Origin: Brachionus rotundiformis
Taxonomy: Eukaryota; Rotifera; Eurotatoria; Ploima; Brachionidae
Assembly (NCBI GenBank): GCA_016802295.1
Contig: JAESIW010000203.1
Span: 878,279-942,278, forward strand
Length of the DNA stretch: 64,000 nucleotides
Direction: 5' to 3'
Part shown: piece by piece, positions 1-11,500 of the stretch
Numbering within the stretch: the first letter of the stretch is position 1
How the letters are laid out: each line of letters begins with the position of its first letter
The notes under the pieces: model-generated
Databases searched by the model: none
Told to the model about the DNA's origin: nothing
Seen by the model: the letters and a program-made list of their open reading frames with translations, nothing else
Program-made: the position numbers and the translations under genes

Positions 1-14
1 AACCCTAAAAAAAA

Positions 15-1160
15 TTGCTTGGCACTACAGTATGTTGCAAAAGATTAGAAATTAATTATTTTATTTATATAAATTTATTTATTTGCTGAATTTTACAAAT
101 ATTACAGTGTAAGCGAAAAAAATAAAAGAACTAATTAGAAATTTTTTTCTTTTCTTCAATTTGATATATCACTCGGCATAAAAATATAATTAACTTTTAA
201 AAATTTATAATCAAAATAGTGCTTCTAAAAATTAAAAAATAAAACTCGTTTCCAAAAGTTTAAACAATCATCCAAAATGTGTCTTTTTAACTAAGAAACG
301 ACATCGAAAAACTGGTTCTGTCTCTGATCGAAACCGTTCTTGTAGACCTCGTAAGCTAACTTTTAGGGATGAAAACGACATTTTTAGAGGGATTAGAAAA
401 GATCATACATCTAGTTATCAAAAACTCGCCACTGATTTTAATTCTAAGACTTAAGGGGTTAGGATAAGTAAGCTTAAGTAAGTGTTTGTTCAATAATAAA
501 TGACCGTTTTTGTTTTCTAGAAAAAAAATATGTTTCAGTCAGCCAAAACGGCTGAAATTTTAAACTTATAAATTAACACCTTTCTTGTTTAAGAAATGGG
601 TTTGTTATTAGCTTTCCACCTCTATTTATACAGAAACGGGCCCACATCACCTTGACCGACTTTTGACCAAAAATGTCCTCGAAGGTTTGAATATTACAAA
701 TTTTTGATATACACATATTCTGATGTCAAATTTAATGCTGATTAAAATGAGCCATAGATCATTTCTCTATCATGTTCCGTTCGTAAAAAATCTTTAAAAA
801 ACCGCCAAAAAATGACCACTTGGTAAAATTCCTAAAAATTGCTGTTTGTTGCTTCTTTTTGGTATAACTTTCTATAGTAACATTTGATCCAAATTAAATT
901 TAACACATTCATAGATGACTAAATAAGTTTTAAATAAACCCCAAAATTTGGTAATCTATTTTTAGGAATGTATTGACCTAAGTCCTTAAAGACAAATATA
1001 CAAAAAATATCCTTAATTGAAAGCTAAATAAATCGGGTTTCTAAAAATATATAATAACATAAACCATTTCAAATCTTTCAAGATTTTCGATACTTAATAA
1101 TATTGATTGAGGTCAAAATTTCCAACCCTAAGAACCATACTACAGTGACCAAGCCAAATC
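15..1160 (+). mobile_element. Tc1/mariner-type transposon relic
   Basis: A plus-strand reading at about 293-454 resembles the N-terminal paired-type helix-turn-helix of Tc1 transposases: a KRHRKTGSVSDRNRS stretch, then RPRKLTFRDE, then a stop. No catalytic DDE domain was recognised afterwards, so the element is not autonomous. Similar sequences in inverted orientation occur near 13-34 (GCTTGGCACTACAGTATG) and 1137-1160 (CATACTACAGTGACCAAGCC) and may be decayed terminal repeats. The boundaries are inferred from these arms. The rest of 1-1294 shows no host gene. Confidence 0.45.
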
Positions 1161-1294
1161 AAATTTTGCAATGGTTCAAGTCTTTTTTAAAATTTTGAAC
1201 TATTTGTATAAATAAATTTTATTAATTTTATTAATAATTATGTTCTACCAATCGAAATAAAAATTTAAAAAAGAATATCTTATTGTTTTTTTGA

Positions 1295-4200
1295 CTATGA
1301 AAGTCCATTGTGCTCAGCCATATAATTGTTAAAATTTATCCTAGTTAAAAGTTGTTCCAGATGAGAACCAAATTGTCGTTTTTCCAGACTTCGAAATGTT
1401 TGGTACAGAGTGCTGGACTGAAGCTGAAACAGCTTAAAATTTTAAGATTAAAACTTTTTTTAAAAGAAAAAATGCATTTAAACCTTTATTGTATTTTCAA
1501 TTTTTTCATTGGGAAATTCTTTATTGGCCATGTTGTCTTCCACACTCGTTAGAATAGAGCAAAATGTCAGACAAGACTCCATTATGTCATTCAAACAGCT
1601 TGACACCTGGAAAAAAATTTAAAATTTTTTAATCAATTCTAAATTAATTACCAAGTTGTTAAGAATGAACGACTGAGCCTGAATTTTGGTCAAAAAGGTA
1701 TCATGAGCGTACCTAATCTGCTCAAAATCCTTGCTATTTTTAATTTTGTTCTGCAGCTCCTCAAACTGCGTTTCCAACACATCAGCCTTAATTACACAAT
1801 TAATTTTTAAATTTAATTCGATTAAATAAAGTATTTACAATCAATTACTTGAAGATAAAACTGAAAATTGTCTATCAAAAATGACATGTGGTTTCTGGTG
1901 ATCCAAATCTTTGGATTAATGCTATTCGGCTTGTTTCCCAAGCGCATTTGTAGCTTAAAACACTGATTTAGTTGCATTTGAACGCGACGAATCATCAATA
2001 GATAATTAAATGTCTCATTGTACCTTCAAACAAAATATTAATATATTATAGATTTAATTAAAAAAAAATCTTAATCCAATTACTTTTTTAAAACTTTTGC
2101 AGTCAAAAAAGTATGAAAGGGCCATTCAACTCTGTAACTAAGTCCGATTCTATTCCAGCCAGTAGACTCGTTTTTTTTTGAGTTAACTTTAAAAATTTGT
2201 TTATATAATCAAAAAAACAGGTGATTGTATAAAGGTAATTTGTTTTGGCAAAAGCATATTTGGTGCAGTTTTAAATTACTTTGGCCAAAATTATTAAACA
2301 CTAATTGGAGAACCATTCCGATGACACATGTGCACTGATAGCGGAAAGAGGTAACACTTTGAAGAACAGAAAAGCCACTGGTGTTGATGGTGTCACGGCG
2401 GAATTGGTAAAAGCTGATGAAAGGTGTTCATTAGGGATATTACACGATCCCTTCAGCAAAATATGGCTTCAAGAAGGCTTACCAGAGGAAAAGTCAAGAA
2501 GTTTCATAGTTAAGCTTCAAAAAAAATAGAACAAAATGTTGTATGATAATTCGAGAGGAATAACTTTGTTACCAACAGCAAGCAAGGAGTTCTGCCGAAT
2601 AATTCTGGAAAGATCTAGAGGTGCTTTGGACTCAATTATTAGAGAATACAATGCATTGACCAGATATTTGCTCTAAGGAACATCATAGAACAAATTTGGC
2701 GGAGGAATAGCCCATTAATCCAAAACTTTGATAGCATATACAGAAAAACCCTTTTGGCCATACTTAGAACCTATGGTATACCAGAGAAGATAGCTAGCAT
2801 GATAAAACTCTTCAATGAGAATTTCGAATGAAGCGTAATTCTGGGAAAAGGACAATCTGAAAACTTCAAAGTGTGTAGAGTAGTTAGACAAGGAGAATGT
2901 GTTCTCTCTCCGACATAGTTTCTAATTTTGACTGATTATTCCATGAGGATGACTACCTCAATCCCGAAGGGTAAACAATCCAACTTAACAACAAACCTTG
3001 AAGATCTAGACTTTGCAGATGATATAGTGCTAATAACAAATAGAATTGGTGAACAACGCTTGACCAATTGGACTCGAAATAAATGGGACCAAAACCAAAG
3101 TCTAAATTGGATAACCCGATTACCATAGATGGTACGCAAATTGAGTGCGTAAGTGAATAAACATACTTGGCAAGCATCATAATTGAAACAATGGAAACAC
3201 ATGAGGACAGAAGAATTTGCCAAATCCAAACCAGCTTGGGAAAAATACTACAACAAGTAAACAAAGATCAAGATATATAAAATTGTAGTAAAAGCTACAC
3301 TGATGTACGGGAATTAGATAAAAAGCTTGAACACTTTGCAGACTGGCAGCCTGAGAATGATCCTTGGGATACATTTACCTGAAAAATTTTCAAACGATGA
3401 ACTTTATAGAAGAAAGAGCCAATGAGCCAATACATAAATGATAGAAGACTGGAATGGCTTGGAAATGTACTTGGAATGAAAAGAATACGAATACCAAGCA
3501 GGGCTTTTCAATGAGAAAGGTAGGACGACCAGCAATAGCATGGAGGACTACAATCGAAGAGCTCACCAAAATGGGAATGACATGGGAAGATGCAAGAGTG
3601 AAGACAAAGGAACGATTTGAGTGTAAAAGTAATGACCCTATTGTCAACAAGGAGCGTTTATAAGAAAAAAATTGGAAAAGGATGTGCCAGAAATTGAAAA
3701 GTACACAAGCAAAAAGTGAAAAATATTCAAAAAGTAGTAGTTTTGCCAATGGTATTAACACTCAAATACCGGATATACCTATTTTGATGGAAAAAAAAAT
3801 AAATAAGATAAGTTAGCTCAAGGGGTCCTAAAAACCCCACCGGGGTTTGAGTGTTTATATAAGACATAGTAAAAATTTTCCTTCATGTTTTTAACTAAAA
3901 AGAAAACACTGTACACTGTACCTTTGGGAATTAAAAATTTTGTTTTTTTTATAAATAAAATCTACAACAATTAAAAATAATCTAGAATAATTAAACTACT
4001 TGGTTCAAAGCTAATGACTTTAAATTTTGTCGGCCAATCTTGTTCATCCAGGAGCATTCTGGATAGCGACTTTTGAAAATAATAATTAATGTCTTAATTG
4101 AAAAAAATTATATTAACTTTTATCTATTTGGAAGTATGTTGTTACTGTATTCAAAATTTTGGTCTATTGGTTTATTTAACAAGTCTTTGGCAGTATCCAA

Positions 4201-5696
4201 AAAAGTGGCAAACAATTCACCACGGCCCATCAAAAACATGTCTTTTAACTTTTGAAATTCTCCCAAAAGATTGTATTTTTCCACAATAATTGACCACATT
4301 TCCTTTTAACAGACAAAAATTATAAAACAAGCCTTGGATATAGGCAAAAAGTTATCTACTTCAGATATGTAGTCTCTAATTTCGTTTATAAACGACTCGA
4401 AGACAATTATGGAAAACTGACTCTGGGAAATAGACCAAATTTTTTTCGAAAATACTTCCATTTTACTGCTCATGATATTGGACTCTTGCTGTAAGGCTAA
4501 ATTTTCAAAATTAAAAAAAAAACAAACTAATTTTGAATAAAAATAAAATTTTTAATTTACATTTATTTTTTTCTTTAATTAAGTGAATTTTATTAACAGA
4601 TAAATTTTGCGAGAATTGGGTACAATTTTTGTCATCTGAATAAATTTCATCAATGGACTTGGACTTGAAAAGCTGTAGCAGCTCGCCAGTGAAGAGGATT
4701 TTGTTGGCAATTTTTAGAGAAATATAAGATGGCAGCTGTGCGCTGTTCAGTGAAAATTGAGAAAATTTGGAAGAAAATTTGCCATCAAAAATGATCTCCT
4801 CAGCTTCGTTCAAAGTCGAAGCATTTTCTATAGTGTTCTTATCACTTATTGTCTCTGTCAAATCCGAGTGCTTCGGGTCCAAGTAAAGAAAAAACTCATC
4901 ATATTTATCATTTAGACAGCCGAATATCAGCCAGTCTCTCAGTTGCTTAAACAAAACCTCATGACTCACTGTCAATATTCTAATTTATTTAATAAAAATA
5001 TTTTAATTTATAATTTTATCTTCTAATAAGTGTCTTATCTACTTTTCAAATGTATCCTTAACTGTTTTGTCCCCTGATATAGAGTATTTGTACACCATAT
5101 CAACTATTTGGCACCCATGCAGCTTTTTACAGGTTATCTCATCGATCAAAGAGCAAATATAGGTAAATAGAGTGTAATGCTAGATGTCCAAGATTAAGAT
5201 AAAAGAAGATAATTTATCTATTTTACATGTTCAAGATGGGACTGCAAGAAGGTGACATTGTGGTAATGGTCCTTGAGGAACTCCATCTCCAGCTCGCTTA
5301 TCTTGACTCTATAAGGCTGCAGAACCACCAGATTGAGCCCATTGCAGAAAGCAAATAGATAATATCCCGCTAAAGGTAAAATTAAGTCTCAAGCCATTTA
5401 TAAAGCATCCTACGTTTTAGCGGTTTGTCTTTGAAGGACTTGCCAAAAGAATACTGATCATGGAAATCACAAATTTGTTTGTAAAAGTTTCCCAATTCGG
5501 CCAATTTATTACAAATTTCAACTTCAGCTGGATGAATGAATTCCAAATTTTCGACTAGCTAAGATTTATTGGCCATAGTGTGGCATTTTAAACCAAATTT
5601 TAAAGATACCTTGATTCTTGTCTTGTTATTTTCGGTCAAAAATTGATAAATGCCACCGGTGTTTCCCAAGAGACACATCAACAGTTCGTGGATCAT
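1295..5696 (-). CDS. TUBGCP4: Gamma-tubulin complex component 4 (GCP4), 13 exons
   Basis: GCP4 is a GRIP1/GRIP2-domain subunit of the gamma-tubulin ring complex that nucleates microtubules at centrosomes and spindles. Exons in gene order: 5610-5696, 5414-5558, 5227-5369, 5043-5179, 4561-4979, 4360-4496, 4146-4302, 4000-4092, 2084-2186, 1849-2023, 1652-1786, 1484-1606, 1295-1423. All junctions keep frame and give 660 residues, close to the vertebrate length of 667. Diagnostic stretches: start MIHELLMCLLGN; KKLHGCQIVDMVYKYS; LPSYISLKIANKILFTGE; LLGEFQKLKDMFLMGRGELF; GLSYRVEWPFHTFLTAK; NYLLMIRRVQMQLNQC; NHMSFLIDNFQFYLQ; FEQIRYAHDTFLTKIQAQSF. Most introns are about 40-120 bp. Intron 8 (2187-3999) is swollen by a LINE fragment. 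The last acceptor could instead lie 6 nt further in (exon from 1417). Family assignment is by recognition of these motifs. Confidence 0.93.
2305..3790 (+). mobile_element. Degenerate LINE inside GCP4 intron 8
   Basis: Plus-strand pieces of a non-LTR reverse transcriptase, broken by stops and frameshifts. In order: an RKATGVDGVTAELVKA palm-entry motif (about 2360-2420), an LEDLDFADDIVLITN active-site segment with the FADD box (about 2996-3040), and a C-terminal tail VGRPAIAWRTTIEELTKMG typical of the family often annotated as craniofacial-development-protein-2-like LINEs (about 3510-3580). It is antisense to GCP4 and entirely within the intron, so removal by splicing would leave the protein intact. 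Related fragments occur at 42150-43060 and 48894-49560. Confidence 0.8.
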
Positions 5697-5936
5697 TATT
5701 TAAATTTTGTTTTAATTAAAATTTAATTTACAATTTAATTATTTGATTTTTATTTTAAGATGAAAAAAAAATGCATTGAAAAATTAGTAGTCTTATTAAC
5801 ATTTTTTTTAAACTAATTTTAAAAACTATTTTAATAAGTTTTTATTAGTTCATTTTTAAAAATAAATTGATTTTAGTTGATAGATATGGCAGCTAATTAT
5901 CATTTAAGTTCAGGTTAGAAAATTGTAAAAAATATT

Positions 5937-6008
5937 TTCCCGTGCCGGGAATTGAACCCGGGCCTTGACGGTGAGAGCGTCAAATCCTAACCACTAGACC
6001 ACGCGGGA
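5937..6008 (-). tRNA. tRNA-Glu (anticodon CTC)
   Basis: The reverse complement is a 72-nt cloverleaf. It has box A TGGTCTAGTGG, the anticodon loop CTCTCAC in a 5-bp TGACG/CGTCA stem, and the T-arm GGTTCAATTCC. The acceptor stem pairs except for one C-A mismatch at position 6-67. The anticodon CTC reads GAG. No intron is present. It lies 241 bp upstream of the GCP4 start codon on the same strand. Confidence 0.96.
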
Positions 6009-6455
6009 TCTGTTTTTTCTGATAGTTAAAGATGGATTAGAAAAATTTCAATTTTGGTAAAAGATGGTTCCTTTCTAATCCTTATCCTTATCTTTTTCAT
6101 ATGATTTATAAGCTTATTTCTGGTCAAAATCAACACAGACCACTGCTACAAACTTTAAATTTAGATTTAGACATTTATCACCAATGCCAACTATTTTAAA
6201 TCATGTTTTAAAATAATTTGAAAAAGGTCCTAAAGAAGAATTATTAATCCGATTTATACTCCACTTGCACGGACACCAACACTATTTAAGACCTGGAACA
6301 CTTCACATGAAAATCAATTGAGTAAAATTGTTTAATGTTTTTGATGAAGTGGCTTTATCCTGAAGGTTGCTTTTTGCTGTTCCTTAACTTAGTTTTGCCA
6401 AAACTGAATCAATCGGATTGATTCATATCCTTAATTTTATCTTTTTCAATTTTTG

Positions 6456-6596
6456 TCAATTTTTGCTGGCAATTAGCTCAGCTCTCTTGTAAAGTAGCTT
6501 TATAAGCACTTTCTTAGGTTTTCCAGAATTTTGAACATTTTGAAGCCATACCATTTGTTCGGCTTCTGTGCCGCTTCCTAGTTCACCGTCTAGGCG
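6456..6596 (-). other. Short open exon-like stretch, unknown
   Basis: After a plausible acceptor (TTTTAG) a frame of 46 codons ends in TGA. It is hydrophilic and lysine-rich (TEAEQMVWLQNVQNSGKPKK). No partner exon was found upstream towards 6790, where a retroelement begins. It could be the last exon of a small gene, part of a transposon, or chance. I do not recognise a family. Otherwise 6009-6790 holds only AT-rich DNA and an A-rich run near 6690-6780. Confidence 0.22.
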
Positions 6597-6791
6597 CTAA
6601 AATTTATTTTTTTAAAAGCTTTATTTAAGTTATTGAACGTTCTGTTATTTATTATTTATTTGTATATCTGTATCGAGCTAAGCCTCCTTCAGATTAAAAA
6701 AAAAAAATCAAAATAAAAATAAAGTTAAAATAAGATAAAATATATATAAAAAAAAGAAAATAAAATAAAATAAGTTAAAATAGAAGAAAAT

Positions 6792-7470
6792 TTAAATTAG
6801 ATATTTTGAAATATAGAATAACAGGATACATATTTTAATTGTCTGAATTTTCAGGGTAAAAAGAAGAAATAGTAAGGTAGCAATTACACAATGGAGTTGG
6901 GTATTCAATATATCTTGCTTCGAAACCTTCTTTGTATTCCTCCACAAGTCAACAACAACCAATGGAATAGAATGACTCAGTCCTGCCCTAACGTATCTCT
7001 CACTCAACTCAAACAGTCGATAAATTAAGTTTATTAAAGGCCTCGTGATGCATTATGTTAGAGGGAGTATCATATTTTAGTTTCAAGATGGATCTAACTG
7101 CTGAATTTTGAATCACTTGTATTTTTTTCATGTTGGTTTCTGTGAATGAATTTAAACAAGGAAAAGAATAATCGAGAATTGATCCTATTAAGGATTTATT
7201 CTGAATAACAGAAAATAAATATTTTTATAGAAGATAATTACAAATCCTTTATTAATTAATTTTCAGATTAGTTCAATTAAATTTAAATTTATGAAGCACT
7301 AAATTTATCAGCAAAAAGAATCTAAAATTTATTTTAAATGAAGGTGTTGAAAAAAAAATTTCACTTATCTCGCTTATTTTAATTTTATATAGATTTCCTA
7401 ATGTTTTGGGTTTAAGGCCCCATTTTTTGTTCGATAGATATTTAATAATATTTAGTCTTGAGTTAGAGCG
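6792..7470 (-). mobile_element. Jockey/CR1-like LINE, 3' part
   Basis: The minus strand reads the C-terminal part of a LINE reverse-transcriptase ORF: RSNSRLNIIKYLSNKKWGL directly at the insertion junction, then ILDYSFPCLNSFTETNMKK and IQVIQNSAVRSILKLKYDTP near 7060-7190, then NTKKVSKQDILNTQLHC near 6880-6930. It is the continuation of the LINE at 11854-13200, separated from it by the nested LTR element. Frames are interrupted, so it is a relic. Confidence 0.75.
7465..7470 (-). repeat. Target-site duplication, left copy
   Basis: AGAGCG (CGCTCT on the LINE sense strand) abuts the end of the 3' LTR remnant. The identical hexamer is at 11854-11859. Removing the intervening DNA restores the LINE reading frame across this hexamer. 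Confidence 0.7.
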
Positions 7471-7561
7471 TAAAGTATTTTTTGTTTTTTATTATTATTC
7501 AATAACAAATAAATTAAACAATAAGTTACAATTTAATAAGTTTATTTTCTAAAGAAATAAT
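7471..7561 (-). repeat. 3' LTR remnant (91 bp)
   Basis: Exact direct repeat of 11501-11591. In the 5' LTR the same 91 bp form the end adjoining the primer-binding site, so this copy is the R/U5 side and the U3 side is missing. The final codons and stop of the gag-pol frame lie inside it. Confidence 0.85.
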
Positions 7562-10500
7562 TTTATCTTCTCCAAACAGAATATCTTTGACTATTCTAGA
7601 ACCTCTTTCACACTCATCTTGAATGTAAAGCTTCATAAAGGATGAATTTCTAACCAAAACAGATCCATTTCTTTCAACAGTTATCATTGAACCGTTGATT
7701 TTGACAATTTTAAACGGATTGGGATCAAATAATGAATCCGACTTTCTTGACCGTCTCCATTTTAACAAGACAACATCACCACACTTAAAGTTACTTGTTT
7801 TGGCCTTCAACTTTTTATCATTATATGTTTTCATTTTAGATTTTGAAATAAAATCTTGATTCCTAGCCTTTAGATGTAATTCCTTTTTATTGGAAAAAAC
7901 TTGTGGATTACTAACATTTGGTAACTTGGAAGTCATTAAACTATGCTGAAACATTAACATATTTGGTGAAACACCAGTGGATGAGTGTGGAGTATCGCGA
8001 TAATTACGTAAAAATTCAATTAGCTCAGACTCCCATTCACTCTGTGAAGTACCAGAATTCCGCATGACCTTGCCTAAGTTGCGCATAAAACGCTCACACA
8101 TGCCATTTGATCGAGGCCATAGTGGTGTGATTTTTCTATGCTTAAAACCTTGCTGCACCGTAAATTGCTTAAAATTGAATGAATTAAAAGGCGGACCATT
8201 GTCCGACTTGACTATATGTGGTATGCCAAATATCGAGAAAATTTCATTCAATACCGGAATAACACATCCAGCAGAAGTGCTCGATATTGTTTTGACCAAA
8301 GGGTACCTTGAATATTCACAAATTATTACCAATAAGTATTTTCCACATCTTAATGGGCCATAAAAGTCAATACTTATTAAGGACCATGGTCCTTCTGGCA
8401 TTTCTGTTGGACAACTTGGCTCAAATTTGGTTGAGTCGGTATTTATTTGACACTTGTGACATCGTTTGATTGTCTTCTCAACTAAGGCATCCATACCAGG
8501 AAACCAAACATGACTTCTTAATAATTGCTTCGTTTTCACAATTCCAAGATGACCACTATGTGCAATTCCAATTATTCTGTTTTGTAATGATTTTGGAATG
8601 ATTAGCCTCGTACCTTTCATTATTAGACCATCTTTAGTAATTGATAATTCATCAATTACTTTTTCATAACTCAAAATTCTTCTAAGGTTGCTTCCATCTA
8701 TCAACTTAACAACTTCTTTCAGGTCTTCATCTTCTTTAGTTGCTTTAACTAGTTCCTTTTTACTGATTGCTTTAGGTAAAGACGATTGAGCTATTAAGTT
8801 AATGTAACTTTCAGTAAACTTTTCATTACTCCTATCAGCTGGACCAATAGGGTTTCTCGACATGTAATCAGCAATATTGTAAGCACCAGACTTATGTTTC
8901 ACAACATATTTATATGGTAACAGTCTCAAGCACCAACGTTCAATTCTGGCTTTTGGTTTCGATCTAACATTGCCAAAAATGAGTTCAACCGCTTTGTTAT
9001 CAGTAATAACATCGAATTCTTTAGCATATATGTAAATGTGAAATTTTTCACATGCCCATACAAATGCCAGAGCCTCACGTTCAACTTGACTGTACCTTTG
9101 TTCCACTTTGGTCAACGAACGACTTGCGTACATAACAATTCGTTTTTCTTGTGGAAGCTTCGGATCATATTGACTTAAAACAGCAGCTACACCAACTGGA
9201 CTAGCGTCTACCGTTATCTCGGTTCTTAACTTTGGGTCAAAGTAACTGAGTGCATCGGTACATAAAGACTTCTTCATTTTCGCCAAAGCCTCATCATGAA
9301 TATGATCCCATGACCACTTAGTACCTTTCTTTATCAAATGTCTCAATGGCTCAATAGTTGAAGCATAATTAGGTATAAAACGACTGCAGTAATTAGCAAG
9401 TCCAAGTAAACTTCTCACTTCTCCAACTGTATTTGGAGCTTTAGCTTTTAGAAGAGCGTCACATTTCTTCTCATCTATTGAAATACCATTGCTTGAAAAG
9501 TTTAAGCCGAAAAAATTCAAACTTTGTTTACCGAATTCACACTTCGACTCATTGACTGTTAAGCCTGATTCATTGAGTCTTTTCAACACAGCTTCTAAGA
9601 TAGTATCATGCTCAGCCTTTGTAGCAGCATATACGATAATATCATCGCTGAAATTCATCACACCATCTATACCAGACAATACTTGCTCAATAACACGTTG
9701 AAAAATCTCTGAAGCAGCGTTAATGCCAAAATTTAACCTCTTATACTGAAAAATGCCCATATGCGTACAAAACGCCGTAATGTATCTGCATTTTTCAGCA
9801 AGAAGTAACTGCATATAACCAGACTTCAAATCAAATTTGGATATGAACTTAGCACCGTTTAACTTGACCACAAGATCTTCAATTGTCGGGAATATATGTC
9901 TTGTTCTACATATGGCTTTGTTCATTTCCCTAGCATCAGTGCATATTCGTACCTCATTCGGTCTACCAGGTTTTGGAACAGCCACGATCGGAGATACCCA
10001 AGGTGTTGGTCCATTTACCGGTTCAATTATTTCTTGTTCCAGCATTTCCATAATTTCTTTTTCAACCAGCCCTCTCATATGGAATGGAACTGGTCTCAAT
10101 TTTTGTTGAATTGGTTTCACTGACTCGTCAATATATAAATCAACTTGATGACCATTTAGCAAACCAATTTTACCTGAGAACAATGATGGAAATCGCTTTA
10201 TTAATTTTTCTTTAAAAGTATCTTTAGCTTTGTTGTTGTTAACTGAGTTGATTTTTACCATTATACCCAGATCGACACATGTTTTGTAACTAAGCAAATT
10301 ACCAAAGTTGCCCTTAGTTACCACAAACTCAACAGACCTATTCTGGCCTTTGTATTTGACACGAGTCTTAAAACTACCAATTGTATCAATGCAGCTTTCT
10401 TGTCCATATGCATACAATCTTGACCTAGCCTTATGCAGTCTTGGTCTAAACCTTAACTTATTGAAGCTCCCTTCATCCATAATATTCACATGTGCTCCAG

Positions 10501-11479
10501 TATCAACACCAAAGCCTAAACTAATACCAGACAACCAAAGAACAACCATTGGCATCAACCAGTCTTTAACAGACATGATATTATTTCTTAGTCGAACACG
10601 CCAAATATTGCCATAACTTGAGTCTTCACCAAAATCGGACTCTTCTTTTATTTTCTTAACTTGCCTCTTTTTACCACAAGACTGCTTACAGCACTTGGCA
10701 AAATGGTCATAACCTTCACATTTAAGGCACTTTTTGCCTTTGGCAGGGCAAACTTTCTCATGTGGGTATTCATTTCCGCAATTGAAACATGTTTTCTTTG
10801 TCTTTAAATCATTTGTTTTACCACCACTTTTCACATCTTTTGACCTACTACCATTACTTTGCCAATCATTTTTATCATATTTACTAAAACCACTACGACC
10901 AGGTTTCTGTAACCTGTTTATCTCCAAGTTATCCACTTCTTCCTTGAACTTTTTAAATTCTTTCATTTGAAGGTCGACAGACTCTTCAAGTTTTCCATAC
11001 TTGATCAAATCTTCAAGAGTCAGCTCCTTTTCTGCTTCTAAAGCTCTTCGTTTCAATGAAGTTGATTTACATCGATGAACAATTTGGAGAGCTATCTCTT
11101 GATTTTCATCTTTAAATGAACACAATTTTGCTTTTTCTTTTAAGCGATTTACAAAATCTTCAAATGGTTCTCCATCATGTTGACATAAATCTCTAAAGTG
11201 AAGTACATTTAACTTCGGATTATACTTTGACTTAAAATGATCACCAATCTTTTGCTTTATGTTCTCATAAGAGTCTCTTTCATTAGCACTCTTTTTGTAA
11301 ATCTTTTCTAACTCAGAACCTCCAAAGAAAAACAAGTAGTTTTGTCTTTGTTTGTCGTCAACAATATCTTTGATTGACATCAATCGCTCAAGCCTTGACA
11401 CCCATTCTTCCCACCTTTGGACCCTGTTTTCGTCTTCATCTACGTTGAACATTGTCATAAATTGATCTTCAACACCCAT
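7526..11479 (-). CDS. Gag-pol polyprotein of the gypsy-type element
   Basis: One uninterrupted frame of 1317 codons from the first ATG (11479), 8 nt inside the preceding TTGGCGACGAGG site. Order of domains, numbered from that ATG: gag with two zinc knuckles (about 231-264, CFNCGNEYPHEKVC then CLKCEGYDHFAKCC), retroviral-type aspartic protease with DTG near 326, reverse transcriptase with FSDD at about 610-613, RNase H with TVDASPVGVAAVL, and integrase with an HHCC zinc finger (HSGHLGIVKTKQ to CHKCQ) and a DDE core (SIDFYGPL, SDNGPPFN, NGMCERFM). The gag-PR-RT-RH-IN order marks Ty3/gypsy. No envelope frame follows. The last ten residues are read from LTR DNA, so the true C-terminus is probably lost. 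It copies the element through an RNA intermediate. Confidence 0.93.
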   Translation of the reverse strand: MGVEDQFMTMFNVDEDENRVQRWEEWVSRLERLMSIKDIVDDKQRQNYLFFFGGSELEKIYKKSANERDSYENIKQKIGDHFKSKYNPKLNVLHFRDLCQHDGEPFEDFVNRLKEKAKLCSFKDENQEIALQIVHRCKSTSLKRRALEAEKELTLEDLIKYGKLEESVDLQMKEFKKFKEEVDNLEINRLQKPGRSGFSKYDKNDWQSNGSRSKDVKSGGKTNDLKTKKTCFNCGNEYPHEKVCPAKGKKCLKCEGYDHFAKCCKQSCGKKRQVKKIKEESDFGEDSSYGNIWRVRLRNNIMSVKDWLMPMVVLWLSGISLGFGVDTGAHVNIMDEGSFNKLRFRPRLHKARSRLYAYGQESCIDTIGSFKTRVKYKGQNRSVEFVVTKGNFGNLLSYKTCVDLGIMVKINSVNNNKAKDTFKEKLIKRFPSLFSGKIGLLNGHQVDLYIDESVKPIQQKLRPVPFHMRGLVEKEIMEMLEQEIIEPVNGPTPWVSPIVAVPKPGRPNEVRICTDAREMNKAICRTRHIFPTIEDLVVKLNGAKFISKFDLKSGYMQLLLAEKCRYITAFCTHMGIFQYKRLNFGINAASEIFQRVIEQVLSGIDGVMNFSDDIIVYAATKAEHDTILEAVLKRLNESGLTVNESKCEFGKQSLNFFGLNFSSNGISIDEKKCDALLKAKAPNTVGEVRSLLGLANYCSRFIPNYASTIEPLRHLIKKGTKWSWDHIHDEALAKMKKSLCTDALSYFDPKLRTEITVDASPVGVAAVLSQYDPKLPQEKRIVMYASRSLTKVEQRYSQVEREALAFVWACEKFHIYIYAKEFDVITDNKAVELIFGNVRSKPKARIERWCLRLLPYKYVVKHKSGAYNIADYMSRNPIGPADRSNEKFTESYINLIAQSSLPKAISKKELVKATKEDEDLKEVVKLIDGSNLRRILSYEKVIDELSITKDGLIMKGTRLIIPKSLQNRIIGIAHSGHLGIVKTKQLLRSHVWFPGMDALVEKTIKRCHKCQINTDSTKFEPSCPTEMPEGPWSLISIDFYGPLRCGKYLLVIICEYSRYPLVKTISSTSAGCVIPVLNEIFSIFGIPHIVKSDNGPPFNSFNFKQFTVQQGFKHRKITPLWPRSNGMCERFMRNLGKVMRNSGTSQSEWESELIEFLRNYRDTPHSSTGVSPNMLMFQHSLMTSKLPNVSNPQVFSNKKELHLKARNQDFISKSKMKTYNDKKLKAKTSNFKCGDVVLLKWRRSRKSDSLFDPNPFKIVKINGSMITVERNGSVLVRNSSFMKLYIQDECERGSRIVKDILFGEDKIISLENKLIKL

Positions 11480-11487
11480 GTTTTTAT

Positions 11488-11500
11488 TCCTCGTCGCCAA
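11488..11500 (-). other. Probable primer-binding site
   Basis: TTGGCGACGAGG immediately follows the 5' LTR on the minus strand and begins with TGG, the complement of a tRNA CCA end, as expected for a minus-strand primer site. The cognate tRNA is not identified; the first eight bases resemble arginine-tRNA sites used by some gypsy elements. Confidence 0.55.

Noticed and set aside
1..10. AACCCTAAAA at the window start as telomeric repeat
   Set aside because: Only one CCCTAA unit is present and a Tc1-like relic follows; no array.
1352..1552. 66-codon plus-strand frame
   Set aside because: It lies opposite the last exons of GCP4 and has no family resemblance.
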